Counted from the first letter of the stretch, positions 26,578 through 35,946 are shown. The stretch is DNA of 64,000 bases from Romboutsia lituseburensis (GCF_024723825.1 NZ_JANQBQ010000001.1:3658001-3722000); one strand, 5' to 3'. Translations and numbers: made by a program. Notes: generated by a model from the letters alone, not told the origin.

Positions 26578-29343
26578 ATGAACTTTATAAATAAAGATTT
26601 TTTAAATTATTTTAAAAGTAAGCCAAAACAAGAAGTAAAGTTAGACGTGAGTTTAGAACTTATAGGAGAAGATAGCATAAGATGTGATTTTTATATAGGA
26701 ATAGATAATATGTATAAATTAAAAAATCTTAGAGACTTTTCCAAAGCTAGGTTAAACGCTCAGGATATAATATATGGACCGGATTTTATGTACAATATAT
26801 CAAACAACTATTTTGGATATGATGAAGAAAAAATAGTTGAGATTATAGAAGAATATGGAATGAGTCTTTCTTATACATCGTCGTTAAGAGAACAGCAATC
26901 AATGTATTTAAATGGGGCATCAGTAAAAAGACTAATAGAAGCTCTTGAGTATAAAGACTTTGAATTTAAATATAGAAACTTGTACTATACTCCAAAAATA
27001 ATTAAGGGAGATTTGCCTATAAGTATAACCTTAGAAATGGATAATAATAAAGTTTTACTAAAAAGTGAGAATAAGTTACCAGTTCCTATATCTCAAAGGG
27101 GTGATGTAGTATTTTATAATGGAGATATATATTTATTAAGTGGAGAAAATGGAATATATTATAAGAAATTATATACTGTACTAGAAAAATATAATGAAAT
27201 ATCTTTTAAGTCAGAAGAAGTAAGTGAAGTTTTAACAAATGTAGTTCCAAAGCTTGAAAAGATAACTAATAATGTAATTATTGATGAAAATATAGAAGAA
27301 AATATAAGTGAAAAATTATTAGTTAGATATTATTTTGATTTAGAAGAAGATAAAATAACATGTAATATTAAGTTTAACTATGAAGGTGAAAATGAAGGTA
27401 AATTTATAGTTAAAAATGAGCAAAAAGAAGAAGAAGCAATATATAGACTTTATACATACTATTTTGAAAAAGACAATAATAAATATGTATTTACAGGAAA
27501 TGATGAACAGTTATATGATTTTTTAACAGTTGAGATAAATAGACTTAAAAATATAGGAGAAGTTTATTATTCTGATAAGTTAAAAGCAAAAAAAATATAT
27601 GGTTCAAGTTCTATAAGAATAGGATTAGGTGAAGAAATAAACCATTATTTAGAGTTTAATTTTAAAATAGATGGAGTTAATGAAAAAGAATATAAAAATA
27701 TAATAAAAGCTTTCAAAGACGACAAAAGGTTTTATAAATTGGGAAATGGAAACTTTATAAATTTAGAAGAGCAAGAAACCAAAGATACATTTAAATTGAT
27801 GGAGAGTTTAGGTTTTACTAGTGATTTTAATCGTATGCAGATAAATACAAACAAGGCATTATATATTGAAAATTTAATGACTAATAAAAAATTACCTTAT
27901 ATAGAGGGTATAGAAAAAATAAGAGAAATTGCAGGTAAGATAAAAAAACTTGATGAGCAAAAAACAGAAATTCCAAAAGACTTAAACGCAACCCTTAGAG
28001 ATTATCAAATAGATGGTCTAAATTGGTTTAAAACATTAGAAAAATGTGGGTTTGGAGGGATACTAGCTGATGAAATGGGATTAGGTAAAACATTGCAAAC
28101 TATAACATTTTTATTATCAGAAAAGGATAAAAAAAGTTTAATAATAACTCCAACATCAGTTGTATATAATTGGAAAAAAGAATTTGAAAAATTTGCTCCT
28201 AGCTTAAAAATCGTAGTAGCTCATGGTGGTAAAAAAGAAAGGGAAAAAATAATAAGCAATATAGATTCTTATGATGTGATTTTAACTACATATGGATCTT
28301 TAAGAAATGATATTGAAAAATATGAAGAAATAAATTTCGATTATTGCATAATAGATGAAGCTCAAAATATAAAAAACCCAACTGCAATAAGTACAGATGC
28401 TGTAAAATCTATAAATGCACATAGTAAATTTGCTCTTACTGGAACTCCAATAGAAAATAATTTATTGGAACTTTGGTCTATATTTGATTTTATAATGCCA
28501 GGGTATTTGTATAGTCTAAGAAAATTCGATGCTATATTTATTAAAGACGAAAGTCAATTAGAAAATCTGAAAAAAATGATAAAACCGTTTATACTAAGAA
28601 GAACAAAAAAACAAGTTATAAAAGAGCTTCCTGATAAGATAGAAAAGGAATTTTTAGTTGAATTGAATAGAGATCAAAAAAAGGTATATGCAATATATGC
28701 AGATTATACAAAGAAAAAACTAGAAGAGCAAAATAATAAAATAACGGTATTTTCTTATCTGACAAAATTAAGACAACTTTGCTTAGATCCAAGTATAGTA
28801 ATAGATGACTATAGTGGAAAAAGTGCTAAAATAGAGACTTGCTTAGAAATTATAAGGGATTATATTCGAATAAATAATAAAATCTTAGTCTTTTCTCAAT
28901 TTACAACTGTTCTTGAAAATATAGGTGAAAGATTGGATAAAAATAATATAAAATATTTATATTTAGATGGTCAAACTAAAGCTGAAGAAAGATTAAAATT
29001 AGTTGATGAATTTAATAAAAGTAAAGAAAAAAAAGTATTTTTAATATCCTTAAAAGCAGGGGGAACTGGACTAAATCTAACTTCAGCAAATACTGTAATT
29101 CACTTTGATCCATGGTGGAATCCTGCAGTAGAAAATCAAGCGAGTGATAGAGCACATAGATATGGGCAAAGAGAAGTAGTGGAAGTTATAAAACTTATAG
29201 CGAAGGGTACTATTGAGGAAAAGATTGTAAGACTTCAAGAAAATAAAAAAGAATTAATTGATGATATAATAAATAATGATTTATCCCAAGGAAATATTTT
29301 AAAAGGATTATCTGAAAAAGAAATGTTAGATTTATTTAAATAA
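26578..29343 (+). CDS. SNF2-family DEAD/H helicase
   Basis: A 921-residue Swi2/Snf2 ATPase. The first 450 residues are a bacterial SNF2-associated region without a SWIM zinc finger. The motor has motif I DEMGLGKTLQTITFL, motif II IIDEAQNIKNP, motif III ALTGTPIENNLLELWS, and the second RecA lobe with VFSQFTTVLENI, SLKAGGTGLNLTSA and DRAHRYGQ. Such proteins translocate on double-stranded DNA; in bacteria they are linked to RapA-like polymerase recycling or to defence systems, but no defence gene adjoins. The start at 26578 follows AGGTGAG, inside the transcript of the promoter at 26519. Confidence 0.9.
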   Translation: MNFINKDFLNYFKSKPKQEVKLDVSLELIGEDSIRCDFYIGIDNMYKLKNLRDFSKARLNAQDIIYGPDFMYNISNNYFGYDEEKIVEIIEEYGMSLSYTSSLREQQSMYLNGASVKRLIEALEYKDFEFKYRNLYYTPKIIKGDLPISITLEMDNNKVLLKSENKLPVPISQRGDVVFYNGDIYLLSGENGIYYKKLYTVLEKYNEISFKSEEVSEVLTNVVPKLEKITNNVIIDENIEENISEKLLVRYYFDLEEDKITCNIKFNYEGENEGKFIVKNEQKEEEAIYRLYTYYFEKDNNKYVFTGNDEQLYDFLTVEINRLKNIGEVYYSDKLKAKKIYGSSSIRIGLGEEINHYLEFNFKIDGVNEKEYKNIIKAFKDDKRFYKLGNGNFINLEEQETKDTFKLMESLGFTSDFNRMQINTNKALYIENLMTNKKLPYIEGIEKIREIAGKIKKLDEQKTEIPKDLNATLRDYQIDGLNWFKTLEKCGFGGILADEMGLGKTLQTITFLLSEKDKKSLIITPTSVVYNWKKEFEKFAPSLKIVVAHGGKKEREKIISNIDSYDVILTTYGSLRNDIEKYEEINFDYCIIDEAQNIKNPTAISTDAVKSINAHSKFALTGTPIENNLLELWSIFDFIMPGYLYSLRKFDAIFIKDESQLENLKKMIKPFILRRTKKQVIKELPDKIEKEFLVELNRDQKKVYAIYADYTKKKLEEQNNKITVFSYLTKLRQLCLDPSIVIDDYSGKSAKIETCLEIIRDYIRINNKILVFSQFTTVLENIGERLDKNNIKYLYLDGQTKAEERLKLVDEFNKSKEKKVFLISLKAGGTGLNLTSANTVIHFDPWWNPAVENQASDRAHRYGQREVVEVIKLIAKGTIEEKIVRLQENKKELIDDIINNDLSQGNILKGLSEKEMLDLFK

Positions 29344-29428
29344 ATATTTATGTAAAAAATAATATATTAAAATATAAGATTGAATATTTTTTACAAAAAT
29401 TAAAAATTAGAAAAATTTAAAAAAGTTG

Positions 29429-29457
29429 TTGACAATGTTATTAATTAACTATACAAT
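29429..29457 (+). promoter_or_regulatory. Promoter of metNIQ leader
   Basis: TTGACA and TACAAT with a 17-bp spacer, about 36 bases before the riboswitch core. Confidence 0.8.
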
Positions 29458-29490
29458 TTGTTTTATAAAATTAATAAAAATTAAATAATA

Positions 29491-29662
29491 AACCTTATCA
29501 AGAGAGACTGAGGGAATGGCCCGATGATGTCTCAGCAACCTACCAATGTTTGGTGTGGTGCTAATTCCAACAGAATTTTTTGAAATTCTGAAAGATGAGG
29601 GGAAGTATATTAATATATAAACGTTAAAATCTTCTTCTCATCTTGAGAAGAAGATTTTTTTA
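29491..29662 (+). promoter_or_regulatory. SAM-I (S-box) riboswitch with terminator
   Basis: The conserved core CTTATCAAGAGAG, GGGAATGGCCCGATGA and CAGCAACC is present at 29494-29543, with P3 and P4 helices following and GATGAGG closing P1 near 29595-29602. A terminator stem AAAATCTTCTTCTC/GAGAAGAAGATTTT (29627-29658) with T run forms the expression platform. Known mechanism: SAM binding favours the terminator and switches off methionine uptake. Confidence 0.95.
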
Positions 29663-29688
29663 TTTAATAAAATAAGGAGGGAATAAAT

Positions 29689-30756
29689 TTGATATCACTT
29701 AGAAATATAAGTAAAACGTACACATCAGAAAATATTAAGGTAGAGGCATTAAAAAATGTAAACATTGAAGTTGAAGAAGGTGAGATTTGTGGAGTTATTG
29801 GATTTAGTGGCGCTGGAAAAAGTACATTAGTACGTTGCATTAATTTATTAGAAGAGCCAACATCAGGAAAAGTCTTTGTAGATAATAAAGAGCTTACATC
29901 GTTAACATCAAAGGAATTAAGAGAAGCTAGAAAAAATATCGGTATGATTTTTCAGCACTTTAATCTAATGAAGTCAAAAACAGTTTTTAAAAATATAGCA
30001 TATCCATTAAAACATAGTGGGCTAAGTAAAGAAGAAATTAAAACTAGAGTGTATGAACTTTTAGAATTAGTAGGATTAAGTGATAAAGCAAGTAGTTATC
30101 CAAATCATCTAAGCGGAGGCCAAAAGCAAAGAGTTGCAATTGCAAGGGCATTAGCTAATAACCCAAAGGTTTTATTATGTGATGAAGCTACATCAGCACT
30201 TGATCCGCAGACTACCCAATCGATACTTAAGTTATTAAAAGATATCAACCAAAAGCTTGGGTTAACAATAGTCATAATTACACATGAGATGAATGTAGTA
30301 AAAGAAATTTGTGATAAGGTCGCAGTAATGGAAAATGGTTATATCGTAGAGCAAAATGACTTAATTCATATTTTTACTAGACCTAAAACAAAAGTAACAA
30401 AGGACTTTATATCAACTGTATTTCAAGAAAATAAAATTTATGAACTACTAGAAAAAGATTACTTTTTAAAAGAAATTAATGAAGATGAACTATTAGCAAA
30501 AATAGTATTTATAGGTCAAAATACAGGTCAGGCGTTTATTTCAAAAATATCAAGACAGTTTAAAATTGATGCAAGCATATTATTTGGAAATATAGAAATA
30601 GTTCAATCAACACCTATTGGATATTTAGTAGTTAAGTTAAGTGGCCAAATTGAAAATATCTTAAATGTAGAAAAGTATCTTAAAGAAAATAATATAGAGT
30701 TGGAGGTAATAAAACATGGAAAGTTTAATAACAAACTTACTACCAAATGTAGTTAA
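29689..30756 (+). CDS. metN: Methionine ABC transporter ATP-binding protein
   Basis: A 355-residue ATPase: Walker A GFSGAGKST, Q-loop IFQHFNLMKSKTV, signature LSGGQKQRVAIARAL, Walker B LLCDEATSALDP. The C-terminal residues about 265-345 form a NIL/ACT-type domain that binds methionine and inhibits transport. Start is TTG after AAGGAGGG. It lies under the SAM-I riboswitch and overlaps metI by 41 bases. Confidence 0.94.
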   Translation: MISLRNISKTYTSENIKVEALKNVNIEVEEGEICGVIGFSGAGKSTLVRCINLLEEPTSGKVFVDNKELTSLTSKELREARKNIGMIFQHFNLMKSKTVFKNIAYPLKHSGLSKEEIKTRVYELLELVGLSDKASSYPNHLSGGQKQRVAIARALANNPKVLLCDEATSALDPQTTQSILKLLKDINQKLGLTIVIITHEMNVVKEICDKVAVMENGYIVEQNDLIHIFTRPKTKVTKDFISTVFQENKIYELLEKDYFLKEINEDELLAKIVFIGQNTGQAFISKISRQFKIDASILFGNIEIVQSTPIGYLVVKLSGQIENILNVEKYLKENNIELEVIKHGKFNNKLTTKCS

Positions 30757-31396
30757 TTTATATCCTGAAATGGTAAATGCTTTGTTTGAAACTATATATA
30801 TGGTATTTATATCTGGGTTAATATCTATTTTAATAGGTTTTCCAATAGGAGTAACTCTTGTAGTTACTAGGAAAGGCTCAATATTAGAAAATGTAGTTAT
30901 AAATAATCTTATAGGCAAAATAATAAATATTTTTAGATCTATACCATTTATTATTTTACTAGCAACAATAATGCCTATTACCAAATTTATAGTTGGAACA
31001 ACTATAGGTACAGAAGGAGCACTGGTACCATTAGTATTTGGATCTACACCTTTTGTAGCAAGACAAATAGAAACTGTCCTATTAGATATTGATAAGGGGG
31101 TAATAGAAGCGGCTCAATCTATGGGATCTAGCCCTTTTGAGATAATATATAGAGTAATGCTTCCTGAGGGAATAGGTGGAATAATATATGCAATTACAAT
31201 TACAACAGTAAGTTTAATTGGTTTATCAGCAATGGCAGGAACTGTTGGAGGTGGGGGTCTTGGTGACTTTGCAATAAGATATGGTTATCAATATTTTCAA
31301 ACTGGTGTAATGATAGTTACAGTTATAATATTGCTTATTTTAGTTAATATAGTTCAAAGTATTGGAGATTTTTTACTTAGAAAATTAAATAATTAA
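30716..31396 (+). CDS. metI: Methionine ABC transporter permease
   Basis: A 226-residue permease with five membrane helices and the MetI loop IDKGVIEAAQSMGSSPFEII followed by VMLPEGIGGI. The segment ATIMPITKFIVGTTIGTEGA is typical of MetI. Its start lies inside metN, after GGAGG, so translation is probably coupled. Confidence 0.94.
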   Translation: MESLITNLLPNVVNLYPEMVNALFETIYMVFISGLISILIGFPIGVTLVVTRKGSILENVVINNLIGKIINIFRSIPFIILLATIMPITKFIVGTTIGTEGALVPLVFGSTPFVARQIETVLLDIDKGVIEAAQSMGSSPFEIIYRVMLPEGIGGIIYAITITTVSLIGLSAMAGTVGGGGLGDFAIRYGYQYFQTGVMIVTVIILLILVNIVQSIGDFLLRKLNN

Positions 31397-31417
31397 GAAT
31401 ATAAAAGGAGATTTGTT

Positions 31418-32230
31418 ATGAAAAAATTATTATCAGTATTTTTAATATTAATATTATCTGTAAGTACCCTAGTAGGTTGTAATAATGCATCTATTAGTGA
31501 TACAAAAACTGTAAAATTAGGTGTAACAGGTGAAGAACATGAAATCTGGGATTTAGTAAAAGAAAAGTTAGCAAAAGAAGATATTAATTTAGAAATAATT
31601 AGTTTTTCTGATTATATAAAGCCAAATATAGCACTTGATGAAGGTGAAATAGATATAAATGCATTTCAACATCATGCATATTTAGATAATTTTAACAATG
31701 AAAGAAATTTAAAATTAGTGTCAATTGGAGATACTGTATTTGCACCAATGGCTATATATGCAGGAAAATTAAAATCACTTGAAGCATTAAAAGTAGGTTC
31801 AAAAATAGCAGTTCCAAATGATGCTACAAATCTAGGAAGAGCATTAATACTTCTTCAAAATGCAGGATTAATAAAATTAAAAGATACTGTAGGTCTTTTA
31901 CCAACAATTAAAGATATAGCAGACAATCCAAAAAATCTAGAAATATTAGAATTAACAGCAACACAAATTCCGAGATCTTTACAAGATGTAGATGTAGCAG
32001 TAATAAATAGTGGAGTAGCAGTAGATGCAAAATTATCTCCTACAAAAGATTCACTATTTATAGAAGATTCAAATCTAGAAACTTCAAAGCCATATATAAA
32101 TTTAATAGCAGCTAAAGAAGAAAATAAAAATAATGAAATCTATAAAAAGGTAGTAAAAGTATATCAATCAGAAGAAGTAAAAGAAGCTATTAATAAAAGA
32201 TATAAAGGAGAATCTATACCTGCATTCTAG
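31418..32230 (+). CDS. metQ: Methionine-binding lipoprotein
   Basis: A 270-residue NlpA/MetQ lipoprotein with lipobox LVGC (Cys 21) and the family motifs NAFQHHAYLDNFN, IAVPNDATNLGRALILLQ and LPRSL-like IPRSLQDVDVAVINSG. It captures methionine for MetNI. AAAGGAG precedes the start. Confidence 0.94.
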   Translation: MKKLLSVFLILILSVSTLVGCNNASISDTKTVKLGVTGEEHEIWDLVKEKLAKEDINLEIISFSDYIKPNIALDEGEIDINAFQHHAYLDNFNNERNLKLVSIGDTVFAPMAIYAGKLKSLEALKVGSKIAVPNDATNLGRALILLQNAGLIKLKDTVGLLPTIKDIADNPKNLEILELTATQIPRSLQDVDVAVINSGVAVDAKLSPTKDSLFIEDSNLETSKPYINLIAAKEENKNNEIYKKVVKVYQSEEVKEAINKRYKGESIPAF

Positions 32231-32261
32231 ATACTAAAAATATATATGTAAAGGGGATATT

Positions 32262-33467
32262 ATGGAAAATTTGAATATAGATAAAATAAAAAGAGACATA
32301 TTATTTGAAATAGAAAATCAAAAACAAGAATATATAAAAATAAGCCATAAGATACACGAAAAACCTGAAGTTGGAAATAATGAATATTTTGCATGTGAAA
32401 TACTAACAACTTTACTAAAAGAAAATGGATTTGATGTAGAAATTAATATTGCGGGGCATGAGACTGGATTTATAGCAAAAAAGAAATCAAAATTTAGGGA
32501 AGGTCCAGTAATAGGTTTTTTAGCAGAGTATGATGCATTACCATCTTTAGGGCATGCATGTGGACATAACATAATTGGAGTATCTAGCTGTGCAGCAGCA
32601 ATAGCATTATCAACTCAACTGGATACTGTAGGTGGGGAAGTGAGAGTATACGGGTGTCCAGCTGAAGAAGGTGGTAAAAATGGAAGTGCTAAAGGAAGTT
32701 TTGTAAAATATAATTTATTTAAAGATGTGGATGCATGTTTAATGATACATCCATCAAATGAAAATTCAGTTACAGGAACTAGCTTAGCAGTAGATCCAGT
32801 TGAGTTTGAATTTATAGGAAAATCAGCTCATGCAGCTGGTTGCCCAGAAAAAGGAATAAATGCATTAGATGGAGTTATACAGCTTTTTAACGGAATAAAT
32901 GCATTAAGACAGCATTTAACTGATGATGTTAGAATACATGGAATCATAACTGATGGAGGTGATGCACCTAATATAGTACCAGACTATGCCAAAGCAAGAT
33001 TCTATATAAGAGCTAAAACTAGAAAAATATTAAATGAAGTAACTAAGAAAGTCAAAAATATAGCAAAAGGAGCTGCATTGACAACTGGATCAAAAGTTAA
33101 TATTAATTTTTTCCAAAATGAAGTAGATAATTTTTATGTAAATGATAAATTTAATGAGTTGTTTGCAGAAGTTATGAATGGATTAGGAGAAGATATAAAT
33201 ACTATAAAAAATGAAGGATTTGGATCCACTGATGCTGGAAATGTAAGTCATGTTGTTCCTACATTGCATCCTCATATAAAAATAGGACCAAAAACTTTAG
33301 TAGGTCATACACCAGAATTTCGCGAAGCTGCGTGTTCTAAAGATGGTGATAAAGCTTTAATATTAGGATCAAAAGCACTTTCACTAACAGCACTTAATCT
33401 TTTTATAAATGAAAAAAAGCTTAATGAGATAAAAAATGAGTTTGATAATAATATAAATTTAAAATAA
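32262..33467 (+). CDS. M20 family amidohydrolase/peptidase
   Basis: A 401-residue zinc hydrolase of the M20D type (AbgB/hippurate hydrolase relatives). Metal-binding motifs are visible: GHACGHNIIG (His and cysteine of M20D), CPAEEGG (Glu-Glu) and the late His in GHTPEF; the lid domain spans about residues 175-290 (GKSAHAAGCPEKGINALDG). The gene starts 31 bases after metQ and has no promoter of its own, so it belongs to the SAM-controlled unit. An N-acyl-methionine or methionyl-peptide substrate is inferred from context only. Confidence 0.87.
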   Translation: MENLNIDKIKRDILFEIENQKQEYIKISHKIHEKPEVGNNEYFACEILTTLLKENGFDVEINIAGHETGFIAKKKSKFREGPVIGFLAEYDALPSLGHACGHNIIGVSSCAAAIALSTQLDTVGGEVRVYGCPAEEGGKNGSAKGSFVKYNLFKDVDACLMIHPSNENSVTGTSLAVDPVEFEFIGKSAHAAGCPEKGINALDGVIQLFNGINALRQHLTDDVRIHGIITDGGDAPNIVPDYAKARFYIRAKTRKILNEVTKKVKNIAKGAALTTGSKVNINFFQNEVDNFYVNDKFNELFAEVMNGLGEDINTIKNEGFGSTDAGNVSHVVPTLHPHIKIGPKTLVGHTPEFREAACSKDGDKALILGSKALSLTALNLFINEKKLNEIKNEFDNNINLK

Positions 33468-33474
33468 AATAGAT

Positions 33475-33509
33475 AAAGCCATATTGATTAAATCTTCAAT
33501 ATGGCTTTA
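33475..33509. terminator. Hairpin after M20 gene
   Basis: AAAGCCATATTGA and TTCAATATGGCTTT arms; weak T tract (TTTAAAAA). Confidence 0.65.
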
Positions 33510-33523
33510 AAAATGAAATTTTA

Positions 33524-33568
33524 AGCAACGGACAAAGTCGTTGGTGACAGGAGCAAAGAGACTTTTTT
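33524..33568 (+). repeat. 45-bp hairpin element, copy 1
   Basis: Begins AGCAACGGAC, contains AAGTCGTTGG and GACAGGA, and ends GACTTTTTTA. It matches 38 of 45 bases at 48661-48705. AAAGTC and GACTTT arms followed by T's make it terminator-like. It lies between the convergent M20 and DUF1284 genes. Confidence 0.75.
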
Positions 33569-33575
33569 ATTAAAT

Positions 33576-33962
33576 TTATTTATAGCACATACTTTTTTTA
33601 CAACTACTAATAGAATACCAGTTGCAATTTCCGCAGATATCATCCATAATTTCTTCAGTAATATTTTCTTTTATAAAATTTACAATTTCATTGTAATTAT
33701 ATACTTTTTCTTCTAGATTAAAATACTTAATCATTTTATCATCAATTGATTTAACTTTATTATTTGTATTACATAAATTAGTTCCTAACATATTAGGACA
33801 ATTACTACAAATATCATCAGTAGAAAATACTAGTTCAACTAAAATGTTTTTATTACTTCTTAAAGTTCTAGTTATATAATCCATATTTTTAACAAAATCA
33901 TCACTATAGCCTCTACCGCTATAACCTTGAGTACACATCAGATGATGAGGTCTTAACTTCAT
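33576..33962 (-). CDS. DUF1284 domain-containing cysteine-rich protein
   Basis: A 128-residue protein starting KLRPHHLMCTQGYSGRGYS, the hallmark of DUF1284, and containing eight further cysteines (ICSNCPNM, LC, ICGNCNWY, SCKKSMC), suggesting an Fe-S or zinc site. The function is unknown. Its start overlaps the bioY stop by one base (TAATG), so it is translationally coupled to biotin uptake and sits under the BirA-like operator. Confidence 0.8.
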   Translation of the reverse strand: MKLRPHHLMCTQGYSGRGYSDDFVKNMDYITRTLRSNKNILVELVFSTDDICSNCPNMLGTNLCNTNNKVKSIDDKMIKYFNLEEKVYNYNEIVNFIKENITEEIMDDICGNCNWYSISSCKKSMCYK

Positions 33963-34495
33963 TAGTTTAATACTCCTTGCATAGATTTATTTTCTTTAAG
34001 TTTTATACCAATAATAGTTGCTAAAAATGCTTTTACTATTCCTGTAACAATGAATGGTGCAACACATGCAATAAAAGCACTCATAATTGTTGTTTTCATA
34101 ATAAATGCAAATAACATAGTACCAATAGCATAGTTTATAACAGACCCTAATATCATAGCCACAAATACCATAAATTTATTATTACTTCTCTCACATATAA
34201 ATCCTATTAAAAAGGCCATTATAGGAAAGGATAATATAAAACCACCTGTAGGGCCTAATATTATTTGTATTCCACCTGAAAACTCAGCAAATACAGGTAA
34301 TCCAACAGCACCAAGTAATGTATATATAATAAGTGAAATAAAACCATTTTTACTTCCTAACAATATTCCAGCTAATGAAACTGCTAATGTTTGCATTGTA
34401 AGTGGAACTCCACCAGGGAATGGTATAGCTATCTGTGCAAGAACTGCAGTTATAGCAGCAAATAATGAACATATTACTAAATCTTTGGTCTTCAT
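33962..34495 (-). CDS. bioY: Biotin transporter BioY (ECF S-component)
   Basis: A 177-residue membrane protein with six helices. The BioY signature is clear: AIPFPGGVPLTMQTLAVSLAG near residue 25 and GGIQIILGPTGGFILSFP near residue 73. It binds biotin and works with the shared ECF ATPase/EcfT module, not present in this window. A BirA-type inverted repeat lies upstream, so biotin repression is expected. Confidence 0.93.
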   Translation of the reverse strand: MKTKDLVICSLFAAITAVLAQIAIPFPGGVPLTMQTLAVSLAGILLGSKNGFISLIIYTLLGAVGLPVFAEFSGGIQIILGPTGGFILSFPIMAFLIGFICERSNNKFMVFVAMILGSVINYAIGTMLFAFIMKTTIMSAFIACVAPFIVTGIVKAFLATIIGIKLKENKSMQGVLN

Positions 34496-34524
34496 ATGTA
34501 TCCCCCTTAATATTTTATAAACTA

Positions 34525-34562
34525 TATATGTAAACTAAAATGCTTATATTAGTTTACATATA
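34525..34562. promoter_or_regulatory. BirA-type biotin operator upstream of bioY
   Basis: TATATGTAAACTAA and its exact complement TTAGTTTACATATA flank a ten-base spacer. The TGTAAAC..GTTTACA half-sites match BirA operators known upstream of biotin genes. Confidence 0.8.
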
Positions 34563-34631
34563 TAATTTAATATATTTTACATGCAAAAGTCAAGTTAATT
34601 AAAAAATAGATAATAAAATTATATGGCAAAT

Positions 34632-34665
34632 CAAAAAATACATATTATATGATATGTATTTTTGT
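34632..34665 (-). terminator. Hairpin upstream of 34720 gene end region
   Basis: AAAAATACATAT and ATATGTATTTTT arms; downstream of the minus-strand secreted-protein gene, which it probably terminates. Confidence 0.7.
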
Positions 34666-34719
34666 GAAATGAAATTATGATTATCTCTTAAGTGAAAATA
34701 AGTTACAAAGTATATTTAA

Positions 34720-35211
34720 TTATTTAATTTGAGATTTTGTCCAAAGAAGCGTTTCATCTCCTTTAGCTTTGCTGAAATAGTATTCTCCTAATAATTTACT
34801 TTGTGTAGATTCACAATCGGAAGTTAAAAAACCTGTTAAAAATGATAAAGACATACTGTAATAATTTAATGTATTTAAAAGTGCTAGAGATATAGGATTT
34901 TTTTCAATATCGCCACTTTCAGTTTGATGATATTGAGAAAGATCTTTTCGTAGACTTTTAATTTGACTTTTTATATAAGAAGCATCTTTTAACATAGAGG
35001 ATTTATCTCCTTTATTGATAACAGCTTTAAGTGCGTTTGAATTAAGGATATATAATTGTTCGCTTATAGATTCTAATTGAGTTACATACTCATTTTCTAC
35101 ATTTTTTAGAGTATTTAGAGAATTATTAGCATAGACTTTAATATTATCATTTAAATTTATATTAATAGACATAATGCTTAGAACAAGAAATAAAATTATC
35201 ATTTTTTTCAT
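34720..35211 (-). CDS. Small secreted helical protein of unknown family
   Basis: A 163-residue protein with an N-terminal signal peptide (KKMIILFLVLSIMSI, cleavage probably after VYA-N near residue 28) and a mostly helical mature part with no recognised domain. It resembles the frameshifted gene at 20816-21336 in length, export signal and a C-terminal SKLLGEYYFSKAKGDE / SKLFYSDYLTYIYYYLNLGD pattern. The ATG at 35211 follows AAGAGGTG by six bases; the GTG at 35220 lies in that site. No cell-wall anchor is visible. Monocistronic. Confidence 0.65.
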   Translation of the reverse strand: MKKMIILFLVLSIMSININLNDNIKVYANNSLNTLKNVENEYVTQLESISEQLYILNSNALKAVINKGDKSSMLKDASYIKSQIKSLRKDLSQYHQTESGDIEKNPISLALLNTLNYYSMSLSFLTGFLTSDCESTQSKLLGEYYFSKAKGDETLLWTKSQIK

Positions 35212-35221
35212 GATATACACC

Positions 35222-35449
35222 TCTTAACAAAATTTTATAAGATTAGTATTAGGTAAAAAAATTATAATTATTCATTAGAAATATGTTAGAATTGAATTTT
35301 TAATATTAAAAATATATAGTAATAGAAATAGTTACTATATAATATTTATGTTTTATAAAGATAAATTTGTAAATTACGAAATTTTATTTATGACAACACA
35401 AAAATAAGGAAAAATTCCAGTAAATAAAATAAAAAATATTAAGATACAA
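35222..35449. other. Gene-free stretch, AT-rich
   Basis: Between the secreted-protein gene and the 49-residue membrane protein. No coding frame, hairpin terminator or repeat of note was seen. Confidence 0.4.
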
Positions 35450-35599
35450 TTAATTTTTAGTTTTTAAAACTTTAAATCCTAATAGTGCTAATCCTAATAA
35501 AAGAACAACAGTAGTATAGCTATCGGCTAAGATATAAAATAGTATAAGCAATACCATGAAGTTTAATAATAATACCATTAAATTTTTAATTGCTTGCAA
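35450..35599 (-). CDS. 49-residue membrane miniprotein
   Basis: A short gene starting at TTG six bases after GAGGTG on the minus strand. The product is almost entirely hydrophobic: two membrane segments (NLMVLLLNFMVLLILFYIL and TTVVLLLGLALLGF) separated by ADSY, with a basic tail KVLKTKN. It looks like a helical-hairpin miniprotein. An internal ATG at codon 8 is a poorer start. Whether it is a toxin, a regulator or a transporter accessory cannot be told. Confidence 0.55.
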   Translation of the reverse strand: MQAIKNLMVLLLNFMVLLILFYILADSYTTVVLLLGLALLGFKVLKTKN

Positions 35600-35639
35600 A
35601 TTTATCACCTCTAATATAAGTTAAAATAAAATTTTTATA

Positions 35640-35946
35640 AAACACAACAATATAATATTAATATAGATATTAAAAAAATGCTATATATATTTAGAAATAT
35701 GATTGATTAAAAAGATAAAAGTTGAAAAATATAATTTTAAAAAAAACTGTAAAATTAATGATATGTAATTAATATAATTATGTTCAACTATATTATTAAT
35801 AATATTTATAAAAAATATGCTAAGTGAATTTATAAAAATATAATTTGAAAATTAAACAACTATTAATATTTTTTATGAATTATATTATCAAAAAAATGAA
35901 TTTAATTAATTCAAAAGCTTAATAATATAAATGTAAAAAATTGGTG
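35640..35946. other. Gene-free stretch, extremely AT-rich
   Basis: Nearly all A/T with stops in every frame. It precedes a TATAAT box at 35947. Confidence 0.5.

Noticed and set aside
26578-29343. SNF2 helicase as part of an anti-phage defence system
   Set aside because: Neighbours are a Crp/Fnr regulator and methionine transport genes; no nuclease, methylase or other defence gene is adjacent.
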